From positions 69,835 to 133,834 of the forward strand of contig NZ_LMUF01000061.1 of assembly GCF_009766085.1 (NCBI RefSeq): a stretch of 64,000 nucleotides of DNA. Direction: 5' to 3'. A model generated the notes under the pieces. It did not search any database and was not told the DNA's origin. It saw only the letters and a program-made list of their open reading frames with translations. Every line of letters starts with the position of its first letter. The stretch's first letter is position 1. Source of the DNA: Burkholderia sp. S171 (lineage in GTDB: Bacteria; Pseudomonadota; Gammaproteobacteria; Burkholderiales; Burkholderiaceae). Shown in pieces: positions 1 to 8,858 of the stretch. Position numbers and translations under genes: made by a program.

Positions 1-1496
1 CGTTCGGCAAACGCATTGCAGTGCTGCAAGCCGTGTTGCCGCTGTGGGTGCTTGAAAGCTCGCAACTGCTGGGAAGTGTGCTGGGCGTGGTTCTGCTGTT
101 TGTTGCGCGCGGTTTGCTGCGCCGTCTCGATGCCGCCTGGTGGCTCGCCATCGCGCTCGCGGTGGCCAACCTGGCGCTGTCGATGGCGAAGGGGCTGGCG
201 TTTGTCGAAACGGGCGTGCTCGCGCTGCTGATCGCGTTGCTGCTGGCGACCCGCGACCGCTTTAACCGGCGCTCGTCGCTGCTCGCTGAGCAGTTCACGG
301 TGAGCTGGCTGGTGTCGGTCGCGATCGTGATCGGGCTGGCGGTCTGGATCATGTTGTTCGCTTTTCGCGATGTCAATTACAGCCGCGACCTGTGGTGGCA
401 ATTCGCCTTCGACGAACGCGCGCCGCGCGCGTTGCGCGCGACGCTCGCGGCCGGGTTGTCCGCTGCGCTGTTCGCCGTGTGGCAGTTGCTGCGTCCGGCG
501 GCTGGCCGGTTCGAGAAACCCGCGCCTCAGGATCTGCTCGATGCCGCGCGCATTTTCCGCGCGCAGGAGCGCAGTGACGCCGGCCTCGCGATGATGGGCG
601 ACAAGAGTTTCCTGTTCTCGACCTCGCGCGAGGCGTTCCTGATGTACGCGAAACACGGGCGCACCTGGGCGGCGTTGCACGACCCGGTCGGGCCGCGCCG
701 CGAATGGGCGGAACTGATCCGCCGGTTCGTGGAAATGGCGCATGCGCACAATGGCCGCGCCGCGTTCTACCAGGTTCGCGCCGACGCACTGCCGCTTTAC
801 CTCGATGCCGGTCTCACGCTGATGAAGCTCGGCGAGGAAGCCCACGTCGTGCTGGAAGATTTCGACTTGAAGGGATCGCATCGCGCTCATTTGCGATACG
901 CGCTGAAGCGTGGCGAACGCGACGGTTTCGACGTGGAAGTCATCGATTCACCGCGTGTTCCCGAGACCATGCCCGTCCTGCGCGAGATTTCCGATGCATG
1001 GCTTGGAAGCCGCGAGGCGCGGGAAAAGAGCTTTTCGGTCGCCGCCTTTACTGACGATTACCTCGCCGCGCAGTCCGTGTTGCTGGTGCGTCAGGAAGGT
1101 AAGCCGGTGGCGTTCGTCACCTTCATGACGACCGATCTGAACACCGAGGCCACAGTGGGTGTGATGCGGCATCTGCCCGACGCGTCGCCTTACGCAATGG
1201 AATATCTGTTCACGAAGCTCGCGCTCCATTTGAAGCAGGCCGGGTTCCAGACCTTGAGCCTGGGCATTGCGCCTTTGTCCGGCATGCAGCCGACACCGCT
1301 TGCTTCGCCGTGGCATCGGCTGGCTGGGTTGGTCTGGCGATTTGGCGGTCGTTTCTATAATTTCCGGGGCTTGCGCGGTTTCAAGAGCAAGTTCCAGCCG
1401 CGTTGGGAACCGCGTTATCTCGCGGCATCCGGCTCGGTCGGCGTGTTTTTCACGCTTGCAGATCTCTCGTTGCTGGCGGGAGGCTGGCGTTCATGA
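1..1496 (+). CDS. mprF: Lysylphosphatidylglycerol synthase/flippase MprF, 3' part
   Basis: The frame is open from the first bases, so the 5' end lies outside the window. The visible part begins inside the hydrophobic integral-membrane region (several transmembrane segments in about the first 150 residues). It continues into the cytoplasmic DUF2156/GNAT-like domain that transfers lysine from Lys-tRNA to phosphatidylglycerol. Landmarks are HDPVGPRREW near residue 220 and the C-terminal FYNFRGLRGFKSKF that is typical of MprF. Lysinylation reduces the negative charge of the membrane and gives resistance to cationic peptides and acid (family knowledge). The stop overlaps the acvB start (ATGA), so the two are translationally coupled. 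Not seen: the N-terminal flippase segments. Confidence 0.9.
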   Translation, partial: FGKRIAVLQAVLPLWVLESSQLLGSVLGVVLLFVARGLLRRLDAAWWLAIALAVANLALSMAKGLAFVETGVLALLIALLLATRDRFNRRSSLLAEQFTVSWLVSVAIVIGLAVWIMLFAFRDVNYSRDLWWQFAFDERAPRALRATLAAGLSAALFAVWQLLRPAAGRFEKPAPQDLLDAARIFRAQERSDAGLAMMGDKSFLFSTSREAFLMYAKHGRTWAALHDPVGPRREWAELIRRFVEMAHAHNGRAAFYQVRADALPLYLDAGLTLMKLGEEAHVVLEDFDLKGSHRAHLRYALKRGERDGFDVEVIDSPRVPETMPVLREISDAWLGSREAREKSFSVAAFTDDYLAAQSVLLVRQEGKPVAFVTFMTTDLNTEATVGVMRHLPDASPYAMEYLFTKLALHLKQAGFQTLSLGIAPLSGMQPTPLASPWHRLAGLVWRFGGRFYNFRGLRGFKSKFQPRWEPRYLAASGSVGVFFTLADLSLLAGGWRS

Positions 1497-2755
1497 CATT
1501 TTTCAAGAAGTTCGCGGTTGTTTCTCTGTGGTGTGTGCTGTCGGTTTCAATGGCCCATGCCGGCACCTTGCCGGGCGGCCGGTATGGCGACGTGACATTC
1601 ACGAAACCTGCCGGCCCAATGCGCGGTTTCGTCGTCTTGTTCTCCGACAAGAACTGGACCCCCGCCGATACCCAGACCGCCGATGCATTGGCCAAAAACG
1701 GCGCAATGGTGGTGGGCGTGGACACGGCGCGCTACGCGGCGAAATTGCCGGCAGAGAAGGAGACTTGCCACAACCTGGTGGGTGATGCCGAGTCGGTGAG
1801 CCATCAACTTGAACGCGAAGTGCAATCCAGCCGTTATTTCGCGCCCATCCTGATGGGCACGGGTCAAGGCGGCGTGCTGGCCACGAAGATCCTGGCGCAG
1901 GCGCCGGACAATACGGTGGCGGGCGCGCTCGCACTGAATCCCGATCCGCAATTGGACGCACGTTTCAACCTGTGCCCGCCCGATCCGACCATCACGCACG
2001 CGAAGGGCCTGCCCGGTTTCTTCGATAAAACCACGCAGCCCGCCGGTAGCTCGCAAGCCGATGCGCTGCTCGCGCTCGCCACGCCGCATCTGAAGGTCGA
2101 GCAAATGCGTGACGAAGATGTGACGGATTTGCCGCTCATTGAACTGCCCGCCGCGCGTCCGACGAACCTGCTTGCCATTGTGATTTCCGGCGACGGCGGC
2201 TGGCGCGATCTCGACAAAACCGTCGCGGAGTCGTTGCAGAAGGACGGAGTGTCCGTAATCGGTATCGACAGCTTGCGTTATTTCTGGAGCGCGAAGACAC
2301 CCGAGCAGACTGCCCACGACCTTGCACGCGTGATCCAGGCGTATAGCGCCCGCTGGCACTCGGAGCACGTTGCGCTGATCGGCTATTCGTTCGGCGCGGA
2401 CGTGATGCCGTTCGCCTATAACCGGTTGCCGGATTCGGTGCGCGCGAAGGTGTCGTTTGTATCGTTGATGGGCTTTGCGCCGGACGCTGATTTCCAGATT
2501 CGCGTCACGGGCTGGCTCGGCATGCCGGCGAGCAAGAATGCGCTGAATGTTCAGCCGGAACTGGCGAAACTGCCGCCGTCGATCGTGCAGTGCATCTACG
2601 GGGCAGCCGAGAAAGATACGCTGTGTCCGGCGCTGACGCAGACCGGCATAGAAGTGGTGAAGACCACGGGCGATCACCACTTTGGCGGCGATTACAACGA
2701 ACTCGCGCGGCACATTCTGACTAGCTGGCAGAAGCAGATCGCCGCGCGGACCTGA
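1493..2755 (+). CDS. acvB: AcvB/VirJ periplasmic lysyl-phosphatidylglycerol hydrolase
   Basis: The protein has 420 residues and a Sec signal peptide (about 1-23, ending AHA). Two alpha/beta-hydrolase-like halves follow. The C-terminal half has the serine nucleophile elbow GYSFG (Ser299) and a His-rich GDHHFGGDY near the end. The first half carries a degenerate GTGQGG in the same place and is probably inactive. In Agrobacterium, AcvB cleaves lysyl-phosphatidylglycerol made by LpiA/MprF (established knowledge). The 4-base overlap with mprF suggests synthase and hydrolase are made together, so the lipid would be turned over. The ATG at 1493 was preferred to upstream starts because it gives the signal peptide. 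Confidence 0.88.
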   Translation: MTFFKKFAVVSLWCVLSVSMAHAGTLPGGRYGDVTFTKPAGPMRGFVVLFSDKNWTPADTQTADALAKNGAMVVGVDTARYAAKLPAEKETCHNLVGDAESVSHQLEREVQSSRYFAPILMGTGQGGVLATKILAQAPDNTVAGALALNPDPQLDARFNLCPPDPTITHAKGLPGFFDKTTQPAGSSQADALLALATPHLKVEQMRDEDVTDLPLIELPAARPTNLLAIVISGDGGWRDLDKTVAESLQKDGVSVIGIDSLRYFWSAKTPEQTAHDLARVIQAYSARWHSEHVALIGYSFGADVMPFAYNRLPDSVRAKVSFVSLMGFAPDADFQIRVTGWLGMPASKNALNVQPELAKLPPSIVQCIYGAAEKDTLCPALTQTGIEVVKTTGDHHFGGDYNELARHILTSWQKQIAART

Positions 2756-2806
2756 TCCGGGTGACGGTTGCCCTTCAGCTCGAATCGTGTGGCGCGCTTT
2801 GGACGA

Positions 2807-3322
2807 TCAAGCCGGTTGGAGCGGCCCGAGGAAATCGAGCTTTCCTACCGGCACGCCGAGGTGCCGGAGGATGTCATAAGCCGTGACAATATGGAAATAG
2901 AAGTTCGGAAGCCCGAACTGGAACAAATATTCTGCGCCGCTGAACTGCAGCTCGAAGCCTTTTTGCTTGATCGTTACAACACGCGTATCAGCGCCTTCGA
3001 ATGTTCCGGCATCAATCCCTTTCAGATACGCCGTCGTCTTCGCGATGCGTTCCCGCAGTTCCTCGAACGTCGTTTCGGTATCGTCGAAACTGGGCGCGGC
3101 GACGCCCGACAGCCGTAGCGCCGACGCCTTCGATGTATCGCTTGCGCGCTGGATCTGAGCCGAGAACGGCAGCATGTCGTCGGCTAGCTGCGCGCTCGTT
3201 ACGTCGGTGTCGCTCAAGCCTTTTTCCTTCGCATGGGCGGCGGCTTTATCGAGCAGGGACGCGAGGACCTCGAGGCTACGGATGAAAACCGGAACGGTTG
3301 CGCGATACATTGAAACGGACAT
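2807..3322 (-). CDS. DUF1993 family protein
   Basis: The protein has 171 residues. It begins MSVSMYRATVPVF and is similar throughout to the DUF1993 family, small soluble proteins related to the DinB-like four-helix bundles; no enzymatic activity is established. The C-terminal part contains the family-typical NFYFHIVTAYDILRH. The start at 3322 is supported by AGGAGC nine bases upstream. An in-frame extension to 3424 lacks a ribosome site and does not look like the family. It converges on acvB. Confidence 0.82.
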   Translation of the reverse strand: MSVSMYRATVPVFIRSLEVLASLLDKAAAHAKEKGLSDTDVTSAQLADDMLPFSAQIQRASDTSKASALRLSGVAAPSFDDTETTFEELRERIAKTTAYLKGIDAGTFEGADTRVVTIKQKGFELQFSGAEYLFQFGLPNFYFHIVTAYDILRHLGVPVGKLDFLGPLQPA

Positions 3323-3567
3323 GTTGAAGCTCCTGATTTGATCGGGCCACAAGCATACCGGGACGTTGCAGATAGCGCTTTTTCCGCAGCTCGAACGCGC
3401 ATTCGCCCCGCACGCACGTGCCATTTTTCAAGCTTGCGAAATGGCGGCCGCGCTCGCTGCTCAAGGCGAAAAGCCGAGCCGCCGATCGTCGGGTCGTGAG
3501 AAACTGTGCATTCGAAATACCGCTAAACGCGGCTATCATTGACATTTAAACGGCCGGGACGCCCGTC

Positions 3568-5040
3568 ATGATCTCAGACGATATAACTCAAGAAATACAA
3601 CGCACCGACCCACTCGATCGTCAGGCATTGCGCGAATTCATCGACCGGAAGTGGGACGACGAAATTCTCCCCGCACTCACGGACTACATCGCGGTGCCCG
3701 CCAAAAGCCCGATGTTCGACCTCGACTGGGTGCGCAACGGCTTTATCGAACGCGTCATTACGGATGCTGCGCAATGGGCCGAGCGGCAACCTGTGCGTGG
3801 CCTGAAGGTGGAAGTCATCCGCTTGCCCAATCGCACGCCCGTGATCTTTTTCGAAGCACCGGCTACGCGTTCGAATAGCGGCGACACCATCGTCCTGTAC
3901 GGCCATCTCGACAAACAGCCTGAGTTCGACGGCTGGCGTCGTGACCTTGGGCCGTGGTCGCCCAAATACGAAGACGGCAAGCTCTACGGACGCGGTGGCG
4001 CGGACGATGGATACGCCACGTATGCATCCATCAGCGCGATCGCCGCGCTGGATGCGCAAGGCGTCGAACGGCCGCGTTGTGTCGGCATTATCGAAACGTG
4101 TGAAGAATCGGGCAGCTTTGACTTGCTGCCTTACATTGACGCGCTGCGTGACCGGCTCGGCAATGTGAGCCTGGTGGTCTGCCTCGATTCCGGGGCGGGC
4201 AACTACGATCAGCTTTGGCTGACAACGTCGCTGCGCGGTCTGGTTGCGGGCGACCTGGAAGTGCAGGTACTCGACGAAGGCATTCACTCGGGCACGAACG
4301 GCGGTATTGCGCCGTCCACGTTTCGTATCATGCGCAGGCTGCTGGAACGGCTGGAAGATTCGAGCACGGGCAACCTGCTGCCGAAGGGTTTTCATTGCGA
4401 TATCCCGCCGCGTCGCTTGAGCGAAGCGGAAGCAACGGCACGCATTCTCGGCGACGACGTCTGGAAAAAGCTCCCGTGGACTTGCGGCCAGAATGGCGGC
4501 ACGGTGTTGCCTGTTACAACTGATCCGCGTGAAGCGCTGCTCGATTCCACCTGGCGGCCGTCGCTGGCCGTGACCGGGGCGGAAGGGCTGCCGTCCCTGA
4601 TCAATGCGGGCAACGTGCTGCGCCCGCGGACCGCGTTCAAGTTGTCGCTGCGTCTCCCGCCGCTGGTCGAAGCCACGAAAGCGCTTGCGGAACTCAAGGC
4701 CATGCTCGAAGACGATCCTCCCTACAACGCGAAGGTCACGTTCAAGCCCGAGCGCGGCGAAGCGACCGGCTGGAGCGCGCCCGAATTATCGCCGTGGCTG
4801 GGCGATGCGTTGAACGACGCGTCGCGGCGGCATTTCGGCGCGGATGTCGCGTTCCTCGGTCAGGGCGGTACCATTCCGTTGATGAGCACGTTGCAAGAAG
4901 GTTTTCCGCGTTCGCAGTTCATGGTATGCGGTGTGCTGGGACCAAGGTCTAACGCGCACGGGCCGAATGAGTTCCTGCATGTGCCTTTCGCAAAGAAACT
5001 CACGGCGACGGTAGCCGAGGTGATCGCGGCGACGCCTTGA
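3568..5040 (+). CDS. M20 family metallopeptidase (dipeptidase-like)
   Basis: A 490-residue member of the M20/CNDP-like peptidases that use two metal ions. Visible ligands are His113 and Asp115 in YGHLDKQPE, Asp146 in GRGGADDGY, the catalytic and binding pair Glu179-Glu180 in ETCEESG, Asp207 in LDSGAG, and a late His in SNAHGPNEF. The M20 dimerisation domain should lie between about residues 225 and 390. It probably acts in the cytoplasm on dipeptides or N-acyl amino acids; substrate cannot be told. It is transcribed divergently from the DUF1993 gene and followed by a strong terminator, so it is likely monocistronic. The exact start is uncertain because the ribosome site is weak. Confidence 0.86.
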   Translation: MISDDITQEIQRTDPLDRQALREFIDRKWDDEILPALTDYIAVPAKSPMFDLDWVRNGFIERVITDAAQWAERQPVRGLKVEVIRLPNRTPVIFFEAPATRSNSGDTIVLYGHLDKQPEFDGWRRDLGPWSPKYEDGKLYGRGGADDGYATYASISAIAALDAQGVERPRCVGIIETCEESGSFDLLPYIDALRDRLGNVSLVVCLDSGAGNYDQLWLTTSLRGLVAGDLEVQVLDEGIHSGTNGGIAPSTFRIMRRLLERLEDSSTGNLLPKGFHCDIPPRRLSEAEATARILGDDVWKKLPWTCGQNGGTVLPVTTDPREALLDSTWRPSLAVTGAEGLPSLINAGNVLRPRTAFKLSLRLPPLVEATKALAELKAMLEDDPPYNAKVTFKPERGEATGWSAPELSPWLGDALNDASRRHFGADVAFLGQGGTIPLMSTLQEGFPRSQFMVCGVLGPRSNAHGPNEFLHVPFAKKLTATVAEVIAATP

Positions 5041-5066
5041 CGGCGTGGGCCTACCCTGACTTTCAG

Positions 5067-5097
5067 ACGGCGCGCAGCTCTTGCGCGCCGTTTTATT
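5067..5097 (+). terminator. Rho-independent terminator after M20 peptidase gene
   Basis: A perfect 10-bp stem (ACGGCGCGCA / TGCGCGCCGT) with a 5-base loop is followed by TTTATTT. It lies 27 bases after the peptidase stop codon. Confidence 0.85.
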
Positions 5098-5171
5098 TGC
5101 ACGGTACGTGATGAACCGGTATGCCGCTGAACTTGAAGCGCAGTCATTTTTATATCAGGAGACGCAGTCGC

Positions 5172-6266
5172 ATGAGCACTGAAACCACGCGCGAGTCGCG
5201 CATCGCCCCGGACACCTTGCACGCCTTTGTCAGCGCGATATGGACCCACGCCGGCAGTACGCCGCGTGAAGCTGAACTGGTGGCAGATCATTTGGTGATG
5301 GCCAATCTGTCGGGGCACGATTCGCATGGTGTCGGCATGATTCCGCGCTATATGGCGTCGCTCGCGGACAACGAATTGCAGCTCAATACGCACGCTGAAA
5401 TTGTCCGCGATGTCGGCGCGGTGCTGACTATCGACGGTCGCAAGGGTTTCGGGCAAGTCGTGGCGTACGAAGCGATGGAGCATGGCATCGCGCGGGCGAA
5501 AAAGCTCGGCGTGTGTGCGGTTGGCTTGCGCAATGCGCATCACATTGGACGCATCGGGCATTGGGCCGAACAGTGCGCGGCGGCCGGTCTAGTCTCGTTT
5601 CACTTCGTCAACGTGGCGGGCGATCCGCTGGTTGCGCCGTTTGGCGGTATCGACCGGCGCTTTGGCACGAACCCGTTCTGCGCCGCGTTTCCGCGCGAAG
5701 GCAACACGCCGCTGGTGCTCGACTTTGCGACCGCCGGGATTGCCTACGGCAAGACGCGCGTGGCCTATAACAAGGGCGTCAAGGTCGCGCCGGGTTACCT
5801 GATCGACCACGCGGGCGTGCCGACGATCGAGCCGAAGGTCATGCACGAAGCACCGTTTGGTTCGCTGACGGCGATGGGCGCGCACAAAGGATACGGCCTC
5901 GCCGCCATGTGCGAGATTTTCGGCGGCGCGCTGTCGGGCGGCTTCACCACGCACGCGGACACCTTGGACACGACCAACGCGATCATCAATTGCATGACAT
6001 CCGTGATCGTGGACCCGAATGCCTTCGATGCCCCCAACGCGCAGGCCGAAGCCGATGCGTTCGTCGAGTGGGTGAAGGCGTCGCCGCTCGCGGCCGGGAC
6101 GGACAGGATCATGGTGCCGGGCGAGCCGGAACAGGCGCGGCGGGCCGATCTCAACGCGAACGGCATTCCCATCGATCCCACCACGTGGCAGCAAATTCGC
6201 ACCGCGGCCGAGCAATCGGGCATGCCGGCGGGCAAGATTGAAGGGTTTGTGCAAGCGTTGAAGTGA
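5172..6266 (+). CDS. Malate/L-lactate/ureidoglycolate dehydrogenase family oxidoreductase
   Basis: The protein has 364 residues and belongs to the Ldh/MDH2 family (type-2 malate/L-lactate dehydrogenase fold), soluble NAD(P)-dependent oxidoreductases of 2-hydroxyacids or related substrates. The family signature SGHDSHGVGMIPRY is near residue 40. GLRNAHHIGRIGHWAE, FGTNPFCAAFP and AHKGYGLAAMCEIF follow in the usual order. The start at 5172 has AGGAG eleven bases upstream, which favours it over an in-frame start 51 bases earlier. Substrate cannot be told from context. It converges on the reductase gene at 6382. Confidence 0.87.
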   Translation: MSTETTRESRIAPDTLHAFVSAIWTHAGSTPREAELVADHLVMANLSGHDSHGVGMIPRYMASLADNELQLNTHAEIVRDVGAVLTIDGRKGFGQVVAYEAMEHGIARAKKLGVCAVGLRNAHHIGRIGHWAEQCAAAGLVSFHFVNVAGDPLVAPFGGIDRRFGTNPFCAAFPREGNTPLVLDFATAGIAYGKTRVAYNKGVKVAPGYLIDHAGVPTIEPKVMHEAPFGSLTAMGAHKGYGLAAMCEIFGGALSGGFTTHADTLDTTNAIINCMTSVIVDPNAFDAPNAQAEADAFVEWVKASPLAAGTDRIMVPGEPEQARRADLNANGIPIDPTTWQQIRTAAEQSGMPAGKIEGFVQALK

Positions 6267-6331
6267 GACTGGTTGTTCACGGGGCGTAGGCACGTAAGCG
6301 AGGGTTGTGCATGTATAGCCCCGCCGACGCG

Positions 6332-6357
6332 GAGGCTGGACGTTGGCGTCCAGCCTC
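6332..6357. terminator. Strong hairpin between convergent genes
   Basis: A perfect 11-bp inverted repeat (GAGGCTGGACG / CGTCCAGCCTC) with loop TTGG lies between the convergent dehydrogenase and reductase genes. There is no clear U tract on either strand, so a termination role is inferred from position only. Confidence 0.45.
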
Positions 6358-6381
6358 GCACATGCAACGTAAAAACGCCGC

Positions 6382-7284
6382 TTAGCTCGTCTGCACCATC
6401 TCGTTGCTAATCCACTCTGTCACGGATTTCCGCTTTGGTTCCCAGCCCAGCAGTTCCCGCGGGTGTTTGCCACGCACCCGGCTATTCGATCCCAGTCCGT
6501 ACGACGCCATTTCGTAGCCCCATTCCTTCTTGGCTTCGTCGAGCGGCCAGTCTTGCGGCGCTCCGAGGCCGAGGACTTTAGCCATCGCCGTCGTCATATC
6601 CCGGAAGGACGCTTCACCGCTTTCGACGAAATAGAACGTACCGGCCGGGGATTTCTCGAGCGCACGCGCGTACAGATCGGCAACATCGTCGATATGCACG
6701 TTCGACCAGATATTGCGTCCCGGTCCCACGTGCCGCACGATGCCGCTCTTTTTCGCCTGAGCCAGCAAGCGCGGCAACTGCACGCTTTTCGCGTTCGCCA
6801 TCGCGCCGTGGCCGTAGATCAGCGTATTGCACAGCACGGACGCGCGCACGCCGCGCTTGGCTGCGTCGAGCACGAGGGTGTCGATAGCGACGCGTGCGGC
6901 TTTATCGGCGGTCGGTTCGGGCAGCTTGTCCTCGTAGTAGATCGCGTCCGATCCTTCGCCGCCGGACGCATCGCCAACAATGCTCGAGCCGCTCGTGTGC
7001 AGCAGGGGTTTGTTCGAGCCTGCAAGCCCTTCGATTAACGCTTCCACCGCGCCGCGATGGTCACTGCTGGCGGCGTTGATGACGCCATCAGCCGCTTTCG
7101 CCTGCGCGATCAGCAACGCCTGGTCGTCCAGGCTGCCGATCACGGGCTCAATGCCGAGCGCCTTGAGTTCGTCCGCCTGTTCCGGGCGGCGGATAAGGCC
7201 GCTGACCTGATGGCCGTCGCGAACCAGACGCGCCGCAATCGAACCGCCGATAAAACCACCTGCGCCAGTCACAAAAATTTTCAT
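6382..7284 (-). CDS. NAD(P)-dependent epimerase/reductase (atypical SDR)
   Basis: The protein has 300 residues. The nucleotide-binding motif GAGGFIGGSIAARL is at residues 7-20, and a conserved YEDK stretch near residue 117 is followed by a nucleoside-diphosphate-sugar epimerase-like fold. It is related to the extended/atypical short-chain dehydrogenases that reduce small carbonyls or modify sugars; the substrate is unknown. The start at 7284 is preceded by AGGAGA at good spacing; an in-frame extension to 7371 is rejected. It is transcribed divergently from a LysR gene 119 bases away, which is the usual arrangement for a regulator and its target. Confidence 0.83.
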   Translation of the reverse strand: MKIFVTGAGGFIGGSIAARLVRDGHQVSGLIRRPEQADELKALGIEPVIGSLDDQALLIAQAKAADGVINAASSDHRGAVEALIEGLAGSNKPLLHTSGSSIVGDASGGEGSDAIYYEDKLPEPTADKAARVAIDTLVLDAAKRGVRASVLCNTLIYGHGAMANAKSVQLPRLLAQAKKSGIVRHVGPGRNIWSNVHIDDVADLYARALEKSPAGTFYFVESGEASFRDMTTAMAKVLGLGAPQDWPLDEAKKEWGYEMASYGLGSNSRVRGKHPRELLGWEPKRKSVTEWISNEMVQTS

Positions 7285-7378
7285 GTCCGCTCTCCTTTCT
7301 GAATTGAGCCATTGAGTCGATGCATGCAGTATCCCCGTCTCCGGCTTTCGCAAAAACAGTGTTAATCTCAAATGAATC

Positions 7379-7393
7379 TTGATTGAAAATCAA
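7379..7393. promoter_or_regulatory. Palindrome in reductase/LysR divergent promoter
   Basis: The perfect inverted repeat TTGATT-GAA-AATCAA lies 11 bases before the LysR start codon in an AT-rich stretch. Position and symmetry fit a LysR autoregulatory site; this is inference. Confidence 0.45.
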
Positions 7394-7403
7394 CAATGAA
7401 TAG

Positions 7404-8309
7404 ATGAAAACGACCACCGAAGAACTGCTGGCGTTCGTGACCGTGATCGATAGCGGCTCAATCACAGCGGCCGCCGAGGCATTGCAGCAAACCGTTTCAG
7501 GCGTGAGCCGGGCGTTGACGCGGCTGGAACACAAGCTTGACGCCACGCTTGTGCGTCGAACCACGCGCCGCTTGCAGCTCACCGACGAAGGCGAACTTTT
7601 CCTGGTACGCGCCCGTGCCATCCTCGCCGCAATGGAGGACGCCGAGGAGTCGATCGCCCGGCAACGCGCGCGGCCAGCGGGGCGGCTGCGGGTGGATGCT
7701 GCGTCGCCGTTCATGCTGCATTGCATCGTGCCGCATGTGCAGGCGTTCGCTGCGGCGTATCCGGAGATCGTGCTGGAATTAAGCAGCAATGAGCGGATTG
7801 TCGACTTGATGGAACAGCGCGTGGATATCGCGATCCGGATTGGCGCCTTGCAGGACTCCACGCTGCACGCACGTTCGCTCGGCAGCAGCCGGTTGCGCAT
7901 TCTGGCGAGTCCTTCTTATCTCGCGGAACATGGGGAACCGCGTACGGTAGCGGAATTGCGTCGGCATCGGCTGATCGGTTTTACAGCGCCCGAGAGCCTG
8001 AACGACTGGCCGTTAATCGATGACGACACCGAAAACCGGGACACAGGCGCGCGCTTTCGGATCGTGCCGGAAATAGCCGCATCGAGTGGCGAAACCATGC
8101 GGCAACTGGCGCTGGCCGGCGGCGGCGTCGTTTGCCTCGCCGCGTACATGACCCGCGCCGACGTGGCCAGCGGACGCCTGCACACCGTGATGGACCCCGT
8201 TTTGCTCGATGTCCGGCAACCGATCAGCGCGGTGTTTTACCAGAGCGCATCCATGGCGGGACGGGCAAAAGCCTTCCTCGATTTCATCGCCGGACGGTTG
8301 GTGCTTTGA
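7404..8309 (+). CDS. LysR family transcriptional regulator
   Basis: The protein has 301 residues. The winged helix-turn-helix occupies residues 1-60 (GSITAAAEALQQTVSGVSRALTRLE read across it), and the LysR substrate-binding domain fills roughly residues 90-295. It is divergent from the atypical SDR gene at 6382 and probably controls it in response to an unknown small molecule. The RidA gene begins 58 bases downstream on the same strand and may be cotranscribed. Confidence 0.88.
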   Translation: MKTTTEELLAFVTVIDSGSITAAAEALQQTVSGVSRALTRLEHKLDATLVRRTTRRLQLTDEGELFLVRARAILAAMEDAEESIARQRARPAGRLRVDAASPFMLHCIVPHVQAFAAAYPEIVLELSSNERIVDLMEQRVDIAIRIGALQDSTLHARSLGSSRLRILASPSYLAEHGEPRTVAELRRHRLIGFTAPESLNDWPLIDDDTENRDTGARFRIVPEIAASSGETMRQLALAGGGVVCLAAYMTRADVASGRLHTVMDPVLLDVRQPISAVFYQSASMAGRAKAFLDFIAGRLVL

Positions 8310-8367
8310 AGCACGCGACGTATGCTGCCGATGTCCCTTTCCTTTGTTCCCCTTCGCGAGTGTTCGT

Positions 8368-8757
8368 ATGCCTATTCAACTCATCAACGCGCCAGGTCTT
8401 CCGGTTCCCGCAGGCCACTACAGCCACGCGACTCGCGCGGGTAATCTCGTCTGCGTGTCCGGTCAATTGCCGATGCGTCCAGACGGCACGCATACCGGTG
8501 ACTTGCCGTTCGAACACCAGGCTCAGCAGGCGCTGGACAATGTCAGCACGGTGCTGGCGGCGGCTGGAGCGGGGTTGAAGGACGTGATCGAGGTGACGGT
8601 GTATCTGGTTGGCGTGGATCATTGGAAAACCTTCAACGAGATCTACGCGCGTCATTTCGGCGACTGGAAACCCGCGCGGGCAGTGGTTCCCGTGGGCGCG
8701 CTGCATTATGGTTATCTGCTGGAAATCGCGGCGCGGGCTTGGGTGAAACCGGCTTGA
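8368..8757 (+). CDS. RidA family protein
   Basis: The protein has 129 residues and the RidA/YjgF/L-PSP fold, a trimeric enamine/imine deaminase family that removes reactive 2-aminoacrylate-type intermediates. Family positions are visible: GQLPMRPDGTHTGDLPFEHQAQQALDN read in parts, the VTVYLVGVDHWKTFNEIY helix region, and PARAVVPVGALH. The usual catalytic Arg position is represented by Arg in KPARAVV. A longer in-frame reading to 8209 lies inside the LysR gene and is not used. Confidence 0.87.
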   Translation: MPIQLINAPGLPVPAGHYSHATRAGNLVCVSGQLPMRPDGTHTGDLPFEHQAQQALDNVSTVLAAAGAGLKDVIEVTVYLVGVDHWKTFNEIYARHFGDWKPARAVVPVGALHYGYLLEIAARAWVKPA

Positions 8758-8858
8758 ATTGTTGTTTGCGTTATTGGTAGAGACGGATCGGGGCGAGCGC
8801 ACAGGCGTTCGAATCCCGTTGGCGTAAAGCGGCGGCGCTTTTATGATGGCGAGGTCGC

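Noticed and set aside
1547..2713. Long antisense reading frame (388 codons) opposite acvB
   Set aside because: Composition is typical of third-position shadows in GC-rich DNA; acvB on the other strand has a clear signal peptide and motifs.
8800..8830. T-loop-like GGCGTTCGAATCCCG suggesting a tRNA
   Set aside because: The flanking bases do not form the five-pair T stem, and no acceptor, D or anticodon arm can be drawn upstream.
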